A stretch of DNA of 64,000 bases, taken from NCBI RefSeq assembly GCF_041245805.1, contig NZ_CP162490.1, forward strand, positions 1,651,001-1,715,000, given 5' to 3'. A program made the position numbers and the translations under genes. How positions within the stretch are numbered: position 1 is the stretch's first letter; each line of letters begins with the position of its first letter. Below the pieces are notes generated by a model, which saw only the letters and a program-made list of their open reading frames with translations, did no database searches and was not told the origin of the DNA. This DNA comes from Xanthomonas sp. DAR 34887. GTDB taxonomy: Bacteria > Pseudomonadota > Gammaproteobacteria > Xanthomonadales > Xanthomonadaceae. Positions 19,621-28,911 of the stretch are shown piece by piece.

Positions 19621-19913
19621 GGGCCGGAGACCGCAATGGAATGATCGCGCTGACAGACCTGTAGACAGCGGCAGCGGCCTGGACCGCCGCATTCGCATGC
19701 CTCGCGGCTGCAAGACCTGGCCGCTCCCGGTCGCGGCACGTTGATGCCGCCGCGCGCCACCGCAAGCGCAGAGCACCGCCTGAGAAGCCCGGGCACTGCG
19801 CGCGCACGCCGCAGGCAAACGCCGCGCCCGGTCGCGCGCGCGGCGCCGTGATTTTGGCTATATTTGCCGCGCGGGCGCCGGCAGGGGCGGGCGTCGCAGA
19901 TCAAGGAAAGATC

Positions 19914-20507
19914 GTGGAAATCAAGCAACGCCGCTTTTCGAACCGCATCGGCTATGTCTTCGGCGACGACGAGTTGCACTATTCGGTGCAGGACAGTTCC
20001 GGCAGCCGCAGCTTCTCGGTGGCTTACGGCGACATCGGCCGCGACCGCCAGACGCTGACCGAACGCAACCAGTGGCTGCGCAATGCCGGCCTGCTATGGG
20101 GCGTGTTCGGGCTGGTACTGACCGTGATGTCCTCCATGAAATACCACGCATTCACGCCCTCGTTCTGGCTGTGGATCGGCATGGTCTGTTATGCCGCCTA
20201 CCACCTCGTGGTGACCCACTACCTGATCATTCCGACCGAAAAAGGCAATCTGCTGGTGATCAAGAATGCCGACGGCGAGCGTATCGTCGCGCAGATCGAG
20301 CAGCGCCGCGCCAGCTACCTGCGGCGCGAGTACGACGTCATGCTCGCCGAAGAGCATCCCGAGCAGCGCCGTAGCCGCTTTCGGTGGCTGCATCGCGAGG
20401 GCGTCCTGAGCAGCCAGGAACTGGAACAACGCCTGCAGCAGGTGGATGCGCGCGATCCGGCGCTGCTGGTGGTGCAACAGGTCTTGTCGGGCAACCAACT
20501 GCCGTGA
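19914..20507 (+). CDS. hypothetical two-helix membrane protein
   Basis: A 197-residue protein that I do not recognise. A soluble N-terminal 60 residues is followed by two hydrophobic helices (about 62-80 and 88-108, with WLWIGMVCYAAYHLVV) and a charged C-terminal tail rich in Glu and Arg that may coil. I chose GTG 19914 because AAGGAAAG precedes it; the frame is open to ATG 19848. No neighbour suggests a role. Confidence 0.6.
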   Translation: MEIKQRRFSNRIGYVFGDDELHYSVQDSSGSRSFSVAYGDIGRDRQTLTERNQWLRNAGLLWGVFGLVLTVMSSMKYHAFTPSFWLWIGMVCYAAYHLVVTHYLIIPTEKGNLLVIKNADGERIVAQIEQRRASYLRREYDVMLAEEHPEQRRSRFRWLHREGVLSSQELEQRLQQVDARDPALLVVQQVLSGNQLP

Positions 20508-20664
20508 GCCGGCCGCGCATCGCCGACGCGGGCGCCTGCGGCGCACGCGGGGACATGAAGCTGATGCAGCGTCCGCCGTCTCCGTGCTGCCGTGTCTGTT
20601 CGCCCAGGCCTGCAAACGGGTAAGGATCGCGTGCCTGCGTGTTCGTAATGCGGGTTTGCGCATG

Positions 20665-20699
20665 CAACGAAAACGCCGCGGCCGTCGCCGGCCGCGGCG
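20665..20699 (-). terminator. Rho-independent terminator of the 20722-21204 gene
   Basis: On the minus strand a perfect 10-bp GC stem (20690-20699 with 20674-20683, 6-nt loop) is followed by TTTTCGTT. It lies 23 nt past the stop of the minus-strand gene. Confidence 0.75.
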
Positions 20700-20721
20700 C
20701 TGCGGGTGCCGGCGAGGCCGG

Positions 20722-21204
20722 TTACTGCGGCGGTTTCGTTGACGGGCTGCGCGGGAGCACGTACGAGGTGATGTACTCGCCGTTGGAGCCGTAGACCACG
20801 ACGATCATCTGGGTGGCGTCCTGGTAGACCACGGTGGCGCTGCACGGGCAGCTCGCGGCGGCGGTGACCATGCCGAGCGGGCGGTCCTTCTCGTCGTTGA
20901 CGACGAGCAACTGCTCTTCGGCGGCCAAGCCGATCGGCAGGCGCGATTGGGCGCCCGGGGTGAGCGAGAGCACGGTGATCACCTCGTCCTTCGACGAATT
21001 GATCTGGGCGAAGGTCAGCCCGGACTTCTCGAACGTGTAGACCTTGAACAGCGGCGACAGGCTGACGTTCTTCTTGCCGACCGGGACGCGTTCGCCCAGG
21101 CCTTGGATGGTGTCGTTGGCTTCCAGCTTCTGCCCGGTGGCGTGGGTCTGCGCCGCGGTGAATGCGACGGCCAGAACCGCCAGGGTCAACAGGGGTTTGA
21201 TCAT
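20722..21204 (-). CDS. secreted hypothetical protein
   Basis: A 160-residue exported protein with a signal peptide at residues 1-22 (ending THATG) and a strong AAGGAG site before ATG 21204. The mature part is predicted beta-rich, contains a CPC pair (SCPCSATV) that might bind metal or form a disulfide, and ends in a Pro-rich tail. I recognise no family. It is a single-gene unit with its own terminator and a candidate promoter about 200 nt upstream. Confidence 0.65.
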   Translation of the reverse strand: MIKPLLTLAVLAVAFTAAQTHATGQKLEANDTIQGLGERVPVGKKNVSLSPLFKVYTFEKSGLTFAQINSSKDEVITVLSLTPGAQSRLPIGLAAEEQLLVVNDEKDRPLGMVTAAASCPCSATVVYQDATQMIVVVYGSNGEYITSYVLPRSPSTKPPQ

Positions 21205-21860
21205 GGTGTCTCTCCTTGTCTCGATGAAGCGGACCGTTGCGCTTGGGCCGTGCGGTAGCCGTGGTCCTTTCCGGCCGAACCGTTCGGTGCAGACCATCTC
21301 CAGGCCTGCCATCACACGTGCGGACGGAGCCGTACCTGGCGGCCGGCGTAGCGCCCTTGTGCGGCGCTACCTCGGTCGTCGGGGCACACTTCCGACGCGA
21401 CACTAAGTTCAGTATTTCTGACGTTAGTATCGCTGTCAATATCTAAAATCAACGACATACGTCGCGCGCGGCAAAAAATCTTTTGTTTTGTATCTCCGAA
21501 CTTCGGTTTGCCACCCTGGCCGCGCGGTTTGTGCTCCGTTTGCATGCATGCAGGCGGTCGAGCGGGTGAGGGAACACGAACGGCGGGCGAGGGCAGAGCG
21601 ACGGACCTGCGTCCGGCGGTGCGCTGCCGCCTAGGCTGCACGCGACAGCCCGGCGCGGTGGGGCGGGCGCGTCGCCATTCGCCAGCCCGAACGCTGCGTC
21701 ATACGTCCGCTGCCGTTGCGCGAAGGCGCCACGCGTCCGTCGGCGGCCGGGGTTCTGAAGACCCGGTGCGACCCGCTCAGGATCGACTGGCGCGTGACCG
21801 CGAGCACGGCGCCATCGCGACGCGGTATCGTGTCGGGATTCCTGCCAATCGACGAACCCG
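21205..21860. other. long intergenic region between divergent genes
   Basis: No gene supported in 656 nt. Apart from the minus-strand promoter at 21411-21439 there is an A/T run at about 21472-21492 that could serve the permease on the plus strand. The frames here are Arg-rich and unlike the neighbouring genes. Confidence 0.45.
21411..21439 (-). promoter_or_regulatory. sigma-70-like promoter for the 20722-21204 gene
   Basis: On the minus strand TTGACA (21439-21434) and AATACT (21416-21411) are separated by exactly 17 nt inside the only AT-rich patch of this interval. It would give a leader of about 200 nt before ATG 21204. Confidence 0.55.
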
Positions 21861-23243
21861 ATGCCGCATCCGTCCATGCCTCCCGGTCCCGCCGCCCCGT
21901 CCGCCGCGCCGGCGTTGCGCCATGCGTTGAAGCCGCGACAACTGATCATGATGGGGCTGGGCAGCGCGATCGGCGCCGGCCTGTTCCTGGGGTCGGGCGT
22001 GGGCGTGCACGCGGCCGGGCCGGCGGTGCTGATTTCTTACCTGGTCGCCGGCGCGCTGGTGATCATCGTGATGAACGCACTGGGCGAGATGGCCGCGGCC
22101 AAGCCGGCCAGCGGCGCGTTCTCGGTGTACGCCGCCGATGCGATGGGCGCCACCGCGGGCGCGACGGTGGGGTGGTTGTGGTGGCTGCAGCTGGTGATCG
22201 TGATCGCCGCCGAAGCGGTGGGCGCAGCCGGGCTGTTGGCGACGGTCTGGCCGGCGTTGCCGGTGCCGCTGGTCGCCGTGGTGTTCATGGCCGCCTTCAC
22301 CGCGATCAATCTGCTCGGCGTGCGCAATTTCGGCGAGTTCGAATTCTGGTTCGCGATCCTCAAGGTGGTGGCGATCCTGGCCTTCATCCTGGTCGGCGTG
22401 GCGCTGCTGGCCGGCTGGCTGCCGAACGTGGCTTCGCCGGGATGGTCCAACGTCACCGGCAATGGCGGCTTCGCGCCCAAGGGGCTGGCCGGCATCGGCG
22501 CGGCGCTGCTGGTGGTGGTGTTCGCCTTCGGCGGCACCGAGATCGTGGCGGTGGCCGCGGCCGAGACCGCCGACCCGGAGCGCAGCATCGCGCGCGCGAT
22601 CCGCACCGTGGCCTGGCGCATCCTGGTGTTCTACATCGGCTCGCTGAGCGTGATCATTGCGGTGGTGCCGTGGCAGAGCGAGGCGCTGAGTTCGCCGTTC
22701 GCCGCGGTGCTGCAGGCGGCCAAGATTCCCGGCGCGGCCACCGGCATCACCCTGATCGCGGTGATCGCGCTGCTGTCGGCGCTCAACGCCAATCTGTACG
22801 GCGCCTCGCGCATGATCTTTTCGCTGGCGCAGCGCGGCGAGGCGCCGCGCGTGCTGGCCTTCACCAACGGCCAGCAGGTGCCGCTGCTGGCGGTGCTGGC
22901 CAGCGTGCTGTTCGGCTTCGTCGCGGCGGTGCTGGAATTTCTGTATCCCAACCGCGTGCTGCCGACGCTGCTGAACATCGTCGGCGCGACCTGCCTGCTG
23001 GTGTGGACGATCTCGCTGCTGTCGCAGCTGATCCTGCGCGCGCGCGCCGATCGCGCCGGGACGCGCCTGCCGTTCCGCATGCGCGGCTATCCGCTGCTGA
23101 CCTTGCTGGCGTTGGCGATCCTGGCGCTGATCTTCGGCCTGCTGGTGGCCTCGCCCGACACCCGTGCGCAATTCCTGTCGATGGCCGCGCTGACCGCAGC
23201 GATCGCGCTGATCAGCGGCGTGGCGCGGCGCCTGCGCGCGTAG
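21861..23243 (+). CDS. APC-superfamily amino acid permease
   Basis: A 460-residue inner-membrane transporter with about twelve hydrophobic segments. The first helix carries MMGLGSAIGAGLFLGSGVGV, the substrate-binding unwound helix of AAT-type permeases (GabP, ProY, LysP relatives), and FAFGGTEIVAVAAAETADPE forms helix 6 with its following loop. The substrate cannot be told from sequence. The first 25 residues are Pro-rich. It stands alone; a REP pair follows. Confidence 0.88.
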   Translation: MPHPSMPPGPAAPSAAPALRHALKPRQLIMMGLGSAIGAGLFLGSGVGVHAAGPAVLISYLVAGALVIIVMNALGEMAAAKPASGAFSVYAADAMGATAGATVGWLWWLQLVIVIAAEAVGAAGLLATVWPALPVPLVAVVFMAAFTAINLLGVRNFGEFEFWFAILKVVAILAFILVGVALLAGWLPNVASPGWSNVTGNGGFAPKGLAGIGAALLVVVFAFGGTEIVAVAAAETADPERSIARAIRTVAWRILVFYIGSLSVIIAVVPWQSEALSSPFAAVLQAAKIPGAATGITLIAVIALLSALNANLYGASRMIFSLAQRGEAPRVLAFTNGQQVPLLAVLASVLFGFVAAVLEFLYPNRVLPTLLNIVGATCLLVWTISLLSQLILRARADRAGTRLPFRMRGYPLLTLLALAILALIFGLLVASPDTRAQFLSMAALTAAIALISGVARRLRA

Positions 23244-23265
23244 CGGACAGGCTGGGGTGCGCGCC

Positions 23266-23399
23266 GCTTTCCGTAGGAGCGGCTTCAGCCGCGACAGGAC
23301 GTCGGAGGCGTTCCCGTTCCTGCAACATGCGTTGATCCGCGGGGTCGGTCGCATGCATCCCAGCGACCGGTCGCGGCTGAAGCCGCTCCTACAGAAAGC
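23266..23399. repeat. REP inverted pair (GTAG type)
   Basis: Arms 23266-23295 and 23370-23399 are 30-nt inverted copies with one mismatch, separated by 74 nt. Each contains GTAGGAGCGGCTTCAGCCGC. It sits between convergent genes, the permease and the ArsB-like gene. Confidence 0.85.
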
Positions 23400-23408
23400 G
23401 GCGGGGGC

Positions 23409-24677
23409 TCAGCCCAGCAGCAGCCGCGCGCCCAGCGCGCACAGCAAGGCCGGCGGCATCACCAGCGCGCCGACCTTCAGGAAGCGCCAGAAGCCCACGT
23501 CCTCGCCTTCGCGGCGGATCGCGGTCAGCCACAGGATGGTGGCCAGCGAGCCGGTGATCGACAGGTTCGGCCCCAGGTCCACGCCGATCAGCAGCGCATC
23601 GACCACCAGTTGCGGCGGATGCGCCTGGGCGATGGTGGTGCTGGCGATCAATCCGGCCGGCAGGTTGTTCAGCAGGTTGGAGCCGAACGCCAGCAGCGTG
23701 CCGGCCGCGCCGGCGGTGGCCACCGGCGACTGCGTCGCGGAGGCCGACAGCGTCTGCGCGAGCCAGGCGATGACGCCGGTGCGCGACAAGGCCTCGACCA
23801 GCACGAACAGCCCGGCCACCAGCGGCAGCACCGCCCACGACACCGCCTTGGCCAGCGGCAGCGGCGACTGCCGGCCGCCCAGGCACACCGCCGCCAGCGT
23901 GGCCACGCCGGCCAGACAGGTGGGCAGGCCCAGCTCCAGACCAAGCGCCGAGACGCCGACCAGCAGCGCCGCGGTGGCGAGAATGCCGGCCAGCGCGAAG
24001 GCGCCGCCGCGGCTCAGCGGCACCGTATCCACGCGTTCGGCGCAGCGCCCGCGCAAGTCCTTGCGTTCGGCCCAGTACAGCATGCCGAAGGTGACCGCGA
24101 TCGCCAGCAACGACGGCAGCGCGAAGGCGGCCATCCACGCGCCCAGCGTCGGCATGGTGCCGCCGTACAGCACCAGGTTGGCGGGATTGGAAATCGGCAG
24201 CACGAAGCTGGCGGCATTGGCGATCAGCGCGCAGGCGAACAGCAGCGGCAGCGGCTTGGCCCCGGCCTTGCGCGCGGCCGCGTACACCGCCGGGGTCAGC
24301 ACCACCGCGGTGGCGTCGTTGGACAGGAAGGCGGTGACCACGATGCCGACCCCGAACACCAGCGCGAACAGGCGCCGCGGCGAGCCCTTGGCCAGGTTCA
24401 CCGCATGCATCGCCACCCAGTCGAACAGGCCTTCGGCGCGCGCGGTTTCCGACAGCAGCATCATGCCGATCAGGAACAGGTAGACGTCGTAGCCCTTGAG
24501 CACCGCGTGCCAGGCATCGGCGCCGGGCATCAGGCCGAGCACCATCAACAGCGCCGCGCCGCCCACCGCCCACAGCGCTTCGGGCAGTTTGAACGGCCGC
24601 GCGATCACGCCCGCCGTGGCCAGCGCGCAGATGCTCCAGGTGGCGACGTTCGCCGTGTGTCCGCTGAGCATGGTCAT
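23409..24677 (-). CDS. ArsB/NhaD-type permease
   Basis: A 422-residue inner-membrane transporter with eleven or more hydrophobic helices. The conserved halves VTAFLSNDATAVVLTP and GSNLLNNLPAGLIAS mark the ArsB/ion-transporter superfamily, and the length is close to ArsB (429). An arsenite efflux role is possible, but no arsR or arsC is near, so the ion is uncertain; other members move sodium or dicarboxylates. Start ATG 24677 or 24671. Confidence 0.75.
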   Translation of the reverse strand: MTMLSGHTANVATWSICALATAGVIARPFKLPEALWAVGGAALLMVLGLMPGADAWHAVLKGYDVYLFLIGMMLLSETARAEGLFDWVAMHAVNLAKGSPRRLFALVFGVGIVVTAFLSNDATAVVLTPAVYAAARKAGAKPLPLLFACALIANAASFVLPISNPANLVLYGGTMPTLGAWMAAFALPSLLAIAVTFGMLYWAERKDLRGRCAERVDTVPLSRGGAFALAGILATAALLVGVSALGLELGLPTCLAGVATLAAVCLGGRQSPLPLAKAVSWAVLPLVAGLFVLVEALSRTGVIAWLAQTLSASATQSPVATAGAAGTLLAFGSNLLNNLPAGLIASTTIAQAHPPQLVVDALLIGVDLGPNLSITGSLATILWLTAIRREGEDVGFWRFLKVGALVMPPALLCALGARLLLG

Positions 24678-25070
24678 GCCGCCGTCGCGGCGGCCGTGGC
24701 CGGGCAGGGCGCGTGCACCAGGCGATCGGCGAGGGCGGCGGCGCCGTCTGCGGCGGATGCGTGGGGAAGGGCGGACATGGCGGCAATCGGCACGCGGATC
24801 GGCAGGAAAGAACGGCCGGCAAGGATAGCAAGCCGATTGCCGTCGGCCTGGCGTTCAAATCCTCTTGGCGGAGCGCGTGCGCGGTTGCGTTCAGCGGCGA
24901 GGCGGCAGCGACGTGCGAATGCCGACAAGTGGGCTCCAGCGCATGGCTTTCGCTGTACGCAGCGACCGCCCGGGCACGTGCCTGACGGTCTCGGAAAGCG
25001 CGCACCAGCGTTGCGGGCGCGTCCCGATCGCGCATTGCATGCAGCAACCGCCCAGGCCACGCTGTTGCCG
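24678..25070. other. intergenic region without a supported gene
   Basis: Frames here are Arg/Ala/Cys-rich and conflict with each other. It separates the ArsB-like gene from a heptamer array and may hold the permease promoter on the minus strand. Confidence 0.4.
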
Positions 25071-25168
25071 TGTCCCGTGTCCCGTGTCCCGTGTCCCGTG
25101 TCCCGTGTCCCGAGTCCCAAGTCCCAAGTCCCAAGTCCCAAGTCCCAAGTCCCAAGTCCCAAGTCCCG
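25071..25168. repeat. 14-unit heptamer array, G-rich on the minus strand
   Basis: Six exact TGTCCCG units (25071-25112) are followed by seven exact AGTCCCA units (25113-25161) and one AGTCCCG (25162-25168), all in a 7-nt period without slippage. On the minus strand this is fourteen GGG runs with 4-nt loops. It begins eight nt beyond the stop of the 25176 gene, in its sense direction. Confidence 0.95.
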
Positions 25169-25175
25169 AGCCCCG

Positions 25176-25625
25176 CTATCGGACGTGCCGATCGATCCAG
25201 CGCTGCAGAAAGTCGCTCAGGCTCAGCTTGGTCGCCGGCGCCAGGCCGGCGCTGCGCACGAAACCGGCCGCGGCCTGGGCGAAGTCCTGTTTCGCACGCC
25301 GCGTCGCCTGCTGCGCCGCCGCCTGCTGCTGGCGCAATTGCACGAGATGCAGCGACGGCCGCCCGGGCGGCGCGAACTTCTGGTCGCGGCGCAGCGCATC
25401 GGCGGACAGGGTGGTGGCGTGCGCGGCGTGCAGCAGCGCACGCCTGGCCTGCAGCGCCCGCAGCAACCATTGCCCGGTGTCGCTGAGCCGCCAGGGCGCG
25501 GCCGGATCGGCGCTGGCGATCAGCAACGGCGGGATCGCGGCATCGGCGAGGCCGGCGGCGCTCGGGTCCAGGCGCTGCAGCCGGTCGAGAAAGTCGGCCT
25601 GTGCGAAGACGGTGTCGGTTGCCAT
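25176..25625 (-). CDS. hypothetical cytoplasmic protein
   Basis: A 149-residue soluble protein that I do not recognise. It is Ala/Leu/Gln-rich and mostly helical, with a probable coiled coil around residues 85-115 (LRQQQAAAQQATRRAKQ). No signal peptide. ATG 25625 was chosen; the frame is open upstream to 25739 through a Pro-rich stretch. It lies directly before a G-rich heptamer array. Confidence 0.55.
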   Translation of the reverse strand: MATDTVFAQADFLDRLQRLDPSAAGLADAAIPPLLIASADPAAPWRLSDTGQWLLRALQARRALLHAAHATTLSADALRRDQKFAPPGRPSLHLVQLRQQQAAAQQATRRAKQDFAQAAAGFVRSAGLAPATKLSLSDFLQRWIDRHVR

Positions 25626-26054
25626 GGGCGTCCCGGGAAGAAGCGAGCGCGGACTGTACGCGGTTTTTGCGCGTGGTGGCGCCGCCGAGGGGTGCGCAGT
25701 AGGCATGCAGGTCCGGACGTGCAGTATCGGCATGCACATTCGCGGTGGATGAACTCGCCGTGGCGGTGTTCAGGCGCTTCGATGCTGTCGGCTGGTGCGG
25801 CTGCAGTCTTGCCTTCGGCGGGCTCGGCGTCTGCAGCGTTGGGCGCATTGCCGGTCTGGGTGTTCCCGCTTGTAGGTGGGTTTCGGTCGCGGCCGAAGCC
25901 GCTCCTACAAGGGGCTTGTGGCCAGTCTCGTGGGGCATTGCAGGAGGGGTTCAATTGCGAAAGACGATCGGCAGTTCCGCGAATGCCCGACGTCGCTTGT
26001 CGCGGCTGAAGCCGCTCCTACAAGGGCGAGACTGTTCCGGTCCGCGACGCCGGC
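25626..26054. repeat. intergenic region with two direct REP copies
   Basis: No gene supported. Two REP elements in the same orientation, 25882-25915 and 25998-26028, share GTCGCGGC(C/T)GAAGCCGCTCC and then TACAAGGG. The first is preceded by TGTAGG at 25871, which could pair with its end to make a longer hairpin. Confidence 0.7.
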
Positions 26055-26888
26055 TCAGCTGCCGCCGCTCGTGGTTTCCGGCGCCGCGTCGGCGGTGTCG
26101 CCGCCGCGCTTCTGCGCGAACAGCCATTGCCACATCTTCGGATTACGGTAGGTGGCGTCCCAGGCGTTGTGGTTGCCTTCCGGATACTCGGTGTAGCGCA
26201 CGTCGGCATCCAGGTTCTTGAACGCGCGGTAGATCTTGCGGTCGTCGTGCGGCAGCACCACGTCGTCCTCGGCGCCATGGAACATCCACACCGGAATCTG
26301 CTGCAGGCGTTCGGCCAGCGCGGTATAGGGGTCGGGCAGTTCCGCCACCGGGGTCACCACCAGATATTCGCGGTCCTCGTGCGGGGACAGGATCGCGCCG
26401 CACACCGGCACCAGCGCGGCGAAGCGCTGCGGCTGCTGCAGGGCGATTTCCCAGGTGCCGTAGCCGCCCATCGACATGCCGGTCAGGTAGGTGCGCTGCG
26501 GATCGCCGTTGAATTCGGCGCTGGCCGCGTCCAACGCCTGCAGCGCCATGGTCGCGTTGACCCCGTTCCACTCCTGCTCGTCCGGCACCTGCGGCATCAC
26601 CACCAGCGCCGGGAAGTCGCCCAGGTGGCGGCGCAGGTACGGTCCCACGCCGGCATCGGCCTGCTGCTTGCCGTCGCTGCCGCGCTCGCCGGAGCCGTGC
26701 AGGAACAGCACCACCGGCACCGGTCCCTGGCGGTGCGGCGGCGCCGGCACGAACACCTGGTAGCGGTACAGGCGACCGTCCACGGTCAGTTGCCGGGCCA
26801 CGAAATGGCCGGTGGCCGGATCGCTGGGCAGGCTGCTGCAACCGACCATGGACAGGCACAGCAGCATCAGCAACGAACGCATGGACAT
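26055..26888 (-). CDS. lipoprotein alpha/beta hydrolase (esterase/peptidase-like)
   Basis: A 277-residue hydrolase with a lipoprotein signal (MLLCLSMVGC, Cys17). Catalytic triad candidates are Ser139 in GMSMGG, Asp208 or Asp209 in HGAEDDVV and His240 in EGNHNAWD. The oxyanion stretch FLHGSGERG is typical of the PHB-depolymerase/S9-like group that includes secreted esterases. Substrate unknown. Start 26888 or 26882. Monocistronic. Confidence 0.85.
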   Translation of the reverse strand: MSMRSLLMLLCLSMVGCSSLPSDPATGHFVARQLTVDGRLYRYQVFVPAPPHRQGPVPVVLFLHGSGERGSDGKQQADAGVGPYLRRHLGDFPALVVMPQVPDEQEWNGVNATMALQALDAASAEFNGDPQRTYLTGMSMGGYGTWEIALQQPQRFAALVPVCGAILSPHEDREYLVVTPVAELPDPYTALAERLQQIPVWMFHGAEDDVVLPHDDRKIYRAFKNLDADVRYTEYPEGNHNAWDATYRNPKMWQWLFAQKRGGDTADAAPETTSGGS

Positions 26889-27114
26889 GGGCGGCCCTCG
26901 GCGGTGGAGATCCCCAGTATCGGCGTCCCGGCGCTTCGGCGACAGCGCGGCGTGCGGCCAGGGCCAGGGTCGGACATGCGCCAGTCAGGCGCCGCCGGCG
27001 CGGCGTTCAGCCTGTCGCGGGCGCCTCGGCATGCGGCGGCGAGAAAGCCGACACATGTGCGTGCGCCGGCGATGCGCTGGCGTGCGCGGCAATGCGGATG
27101 CCGCGCGGATCGGC

Positions 27115-28473
27115 CTACAGCAGCACCAGCGTGGCCAGGCCGAGGAAGCTGAGGAAGCCCATCACGTCGGTCAGGGTGGTCAGGATCACGCCGCCGGCCA
27201 GCGCCGGATCGAAGCCCAGGCGCTTGAGCGTCAGCGGCACCAGCACGCCGCCGAGCGCGGCGGTGAGCAGGTTGATGGTCAGCGCCGAGCCGATCACCAG
27301 CGACAGCAGCGGCTGGTGGAACCACGCCAGCACGATGATGCCCAGGCCGACGCCCAGCGCCAGGCCGTTGATCAGCGCTACAGCGAGTTCCTTGCGCAGC
27401 AGCACGGTGAAGTTGGAGGCGCCGATCTGGCCCAGTGCCAGGCCGCGCACCATCAGCGCCAGCACCTGGGTCCCGGCGTTGCCGCCCATGCCGGCGACGA
27501 TCGGCATCAACGCGGCCAGCGCCACCAGCTTGGAGATGGTGCCCTCGAACTGGCTGACCACGCTGGAGGCGATGAACGCGGTGCCCAGGTTGATGGTCAG
27601 CCACAGCAGGCGGCGCCGGAACGCGCGCCGCACCGGGCTGAACATGTCCTCGTCCTCGTCCAGGCCGGCGGCGCTGAACGCCTGGTGCTCGGCCTGGTCG
27701 CGGATGATGTCGACCACGTCGTCGATGGTGATGCGGCCGAGCAGGATGTTGTTGTCGTCCACCACCGGCGCGGAGATCCAGTCGTGGTCGGAGAACTGCC
27801 GCGCGACCTCGTCGGCGCCTTCGCCGACGTCGATGGCCGGCTGCTCGTCGTCGATCAGCCGGTTGATCGGGGTGGAATCCTCGTGGGTGACCAGCGCGGC
27901 CAGCGAAACCCGGCCCAGGTACTGGTGGCGGCGGCTGACCACGAACAGGTGATCGGTGTGGTCCGGCAGTTCGCCGCGCAGGCGCAGGTAACGCAGCACC
28001 ACGTCGACGTTGACGTCGGCGCGCACGGTGACCACGTCCGGGTTCATCAGGCGCCCGGCGCTGTCCTCGGGATAGGACAGCACCTGTTCCAGGCGCTCGC
28101 GGTTCTCGCGGTCCATCGACTTGAGCACTTCGTCGATGACCGTGTCGGGCAGATCCTCGACCAGGTTGGCCAGGTCGTCGATGTCGAGGTCTTCGACCGC
28201 GGCGATGATCTCGTCCGCGTCCATGTCCGCGAGCAGGCTTTCGCGCACTTCCTCGCCGACGTGCAGCAGCACCTCGCCGTCGTCTTCCGGATCGACCAGG
28301 CCCCACACCACCACGCGCTTGCCGGGCGGCAGCGACTCGAGCAGGTTGCCGATCTCCGCCGGCGCCAGCGTATTGACCAGCCGCCGTACCGGGCCCAGGC
28401 GCCCGCTATCCAGCGCATCGGACAGCAAACGCAGCTGCCGCGCGGTCTTGTCGTGGCGGACGGCGTCGGCCAT
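27115..28473 (-). CDS. mgtE: magnesium transporter MgtE
   Basis: A 452-residue Mg2+ channel with the full MgtE plan: cytoplasmic acidic N domain (residues 1-130), two CBS domains (about 140-255) with many Asp/Glu for Mg sensing, then five transmembrane helices. The selectivity signature PIVAGMGGNAGTQ is present. It is the last gene of the PTS-side block, 438 nt below ptsI, and is separated from it by repeats. Confidence 0.95.
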   Translation of the reverse strand: MADAVRHDKTARQLRLLSDALDSGRLGPVRRLVNTLAPAEIGNLLESLPPGKRVVVWGLVDPEDDGEVLLHVGEEVRESLLADMDADEIIAAVEDLDIDDLANLVEDLPDTVIDEVLKSMDRENRERLEQVLSYPEDSAGRLMNPDVVTVRADVNVDVVLRYLRLRGELPDHTDHLFVVSRRHQYLGRVSLAALVTHEDSTPINRLIDDEQPAIDVGEGADEVARQFSDHDWISAPVVDDNNILLGRITIDDVVDIIRDQAEHQAFSAAGLDEDEDMFSPVRRAFRRRLLWLTINLGTAFIASSVVSQFEGTISKLVALAALMPIVAGMGGNAGTQVLALMVRGLALGQIGASNFTVLLRKELAVALINGLALGVGLGIIVLAWFHQPLLSLVIGSALTINLLTAALGGVLVPLTLKRLGFDPALAGGVILTTLTDVMGFLSFLGLATLVLL

Positions 28474-28575
28474 GCGCTGCTCCTGAAAGTGGAAGGCCGC
28501 GCGCCGAAGGCGGGCGGTCGGTCAGATGTTCATCGCAACATTATCGCCTGCATGTTGCGGGAAGCACAGCGGGCC

Positions 28576-28632
28576 GGGATTTGGGATTTGGGATTTGGGA
28601 TTGGGGATTGGGGATTGGGGATTGGGGATTGG
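28576..28632 (+). repeat. G-rich GGGATT(T/G) array
   Basis: Eight runs of three or four G separated by ATT or ATTT on the plus strand, upstream of mgtE and antisense to it. It meets the usual four-tract rule for an intramolecular quadruplex twice over. Confidence 0.85.
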
Positions 28633-28659
28633 ATGGTGTTGCGCGAGTGCAGGCTGCTG

Positions 28660-28739
28660 CGCTTTTCTGTAGGAGGGGCTTCAGCCCCGACGCCTTACCG
28701 GTAACGCGTCGGGGCTGAAGCCCCTCCTACAGAAAAGCG
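28660..28739. repeat. 80-bp near-perfect REP palindrome
   Basis: Perfect 34-nt arms 28660-28693 and 28706-28739 flank a 12-nt centre that is itself built on TTACCGGTAA. Each arm contains GTAGGAGGGGCTTCAGCCCC. This is the longest palindrome in the window. Confidence 0.92.
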
Positions 28740-28878
28740 GTGGGGCAGGCACTGCTGGGATTTGCGGTTGCTGCCCGAAGGGCTGGCGATTTTTTCATCA
28801 AGGCGCGCAGTGCAGGACGCCGCAGCCGGCATCCTGCAATCGAATCCTTACGTTCCGCAGCCGAACCGCTGCTTGTCC

Positions 28879-28908
28879 GAATCCCCAATCCCCAATCCCC
28901 AATCCCGG
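28879..28908 (-). repeat. G-rich repeat at the ptsI 3' end
   Basis: On the minus strand GGGATTGGGG-type units begin three nt after the ptsI stop, giving four G tracts in the sense strand. Confidence 0.85.
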
Positions 28909-28911
28909 CAC

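Larger units (their letters stand above)
28474..28911. other. repeat-filled spacer between ptsI and mgtE
   Basis: No gene supported. In order it holds the mgtE leader (28474-28575), a G-rich heptamer/octamer array, a long REP palindrome, a bare stretch (28740-28878) and a second G-rich repeat next to the ptsI stop. Confidence 0.6.

Noticed and set aside
25071..25168. Heptamer array considered as a CRISPR array
   Set aside because: The units are 7 nt with no spacers, and no cas genes are near.
23389..25938. 849-residue minus frame across the ArsB-like gene and the heptamer array
   Set aside because: The frame is out of register with the transporter and translates the heptamer array as a GTWDLGL repeat; no domain is recognisable.
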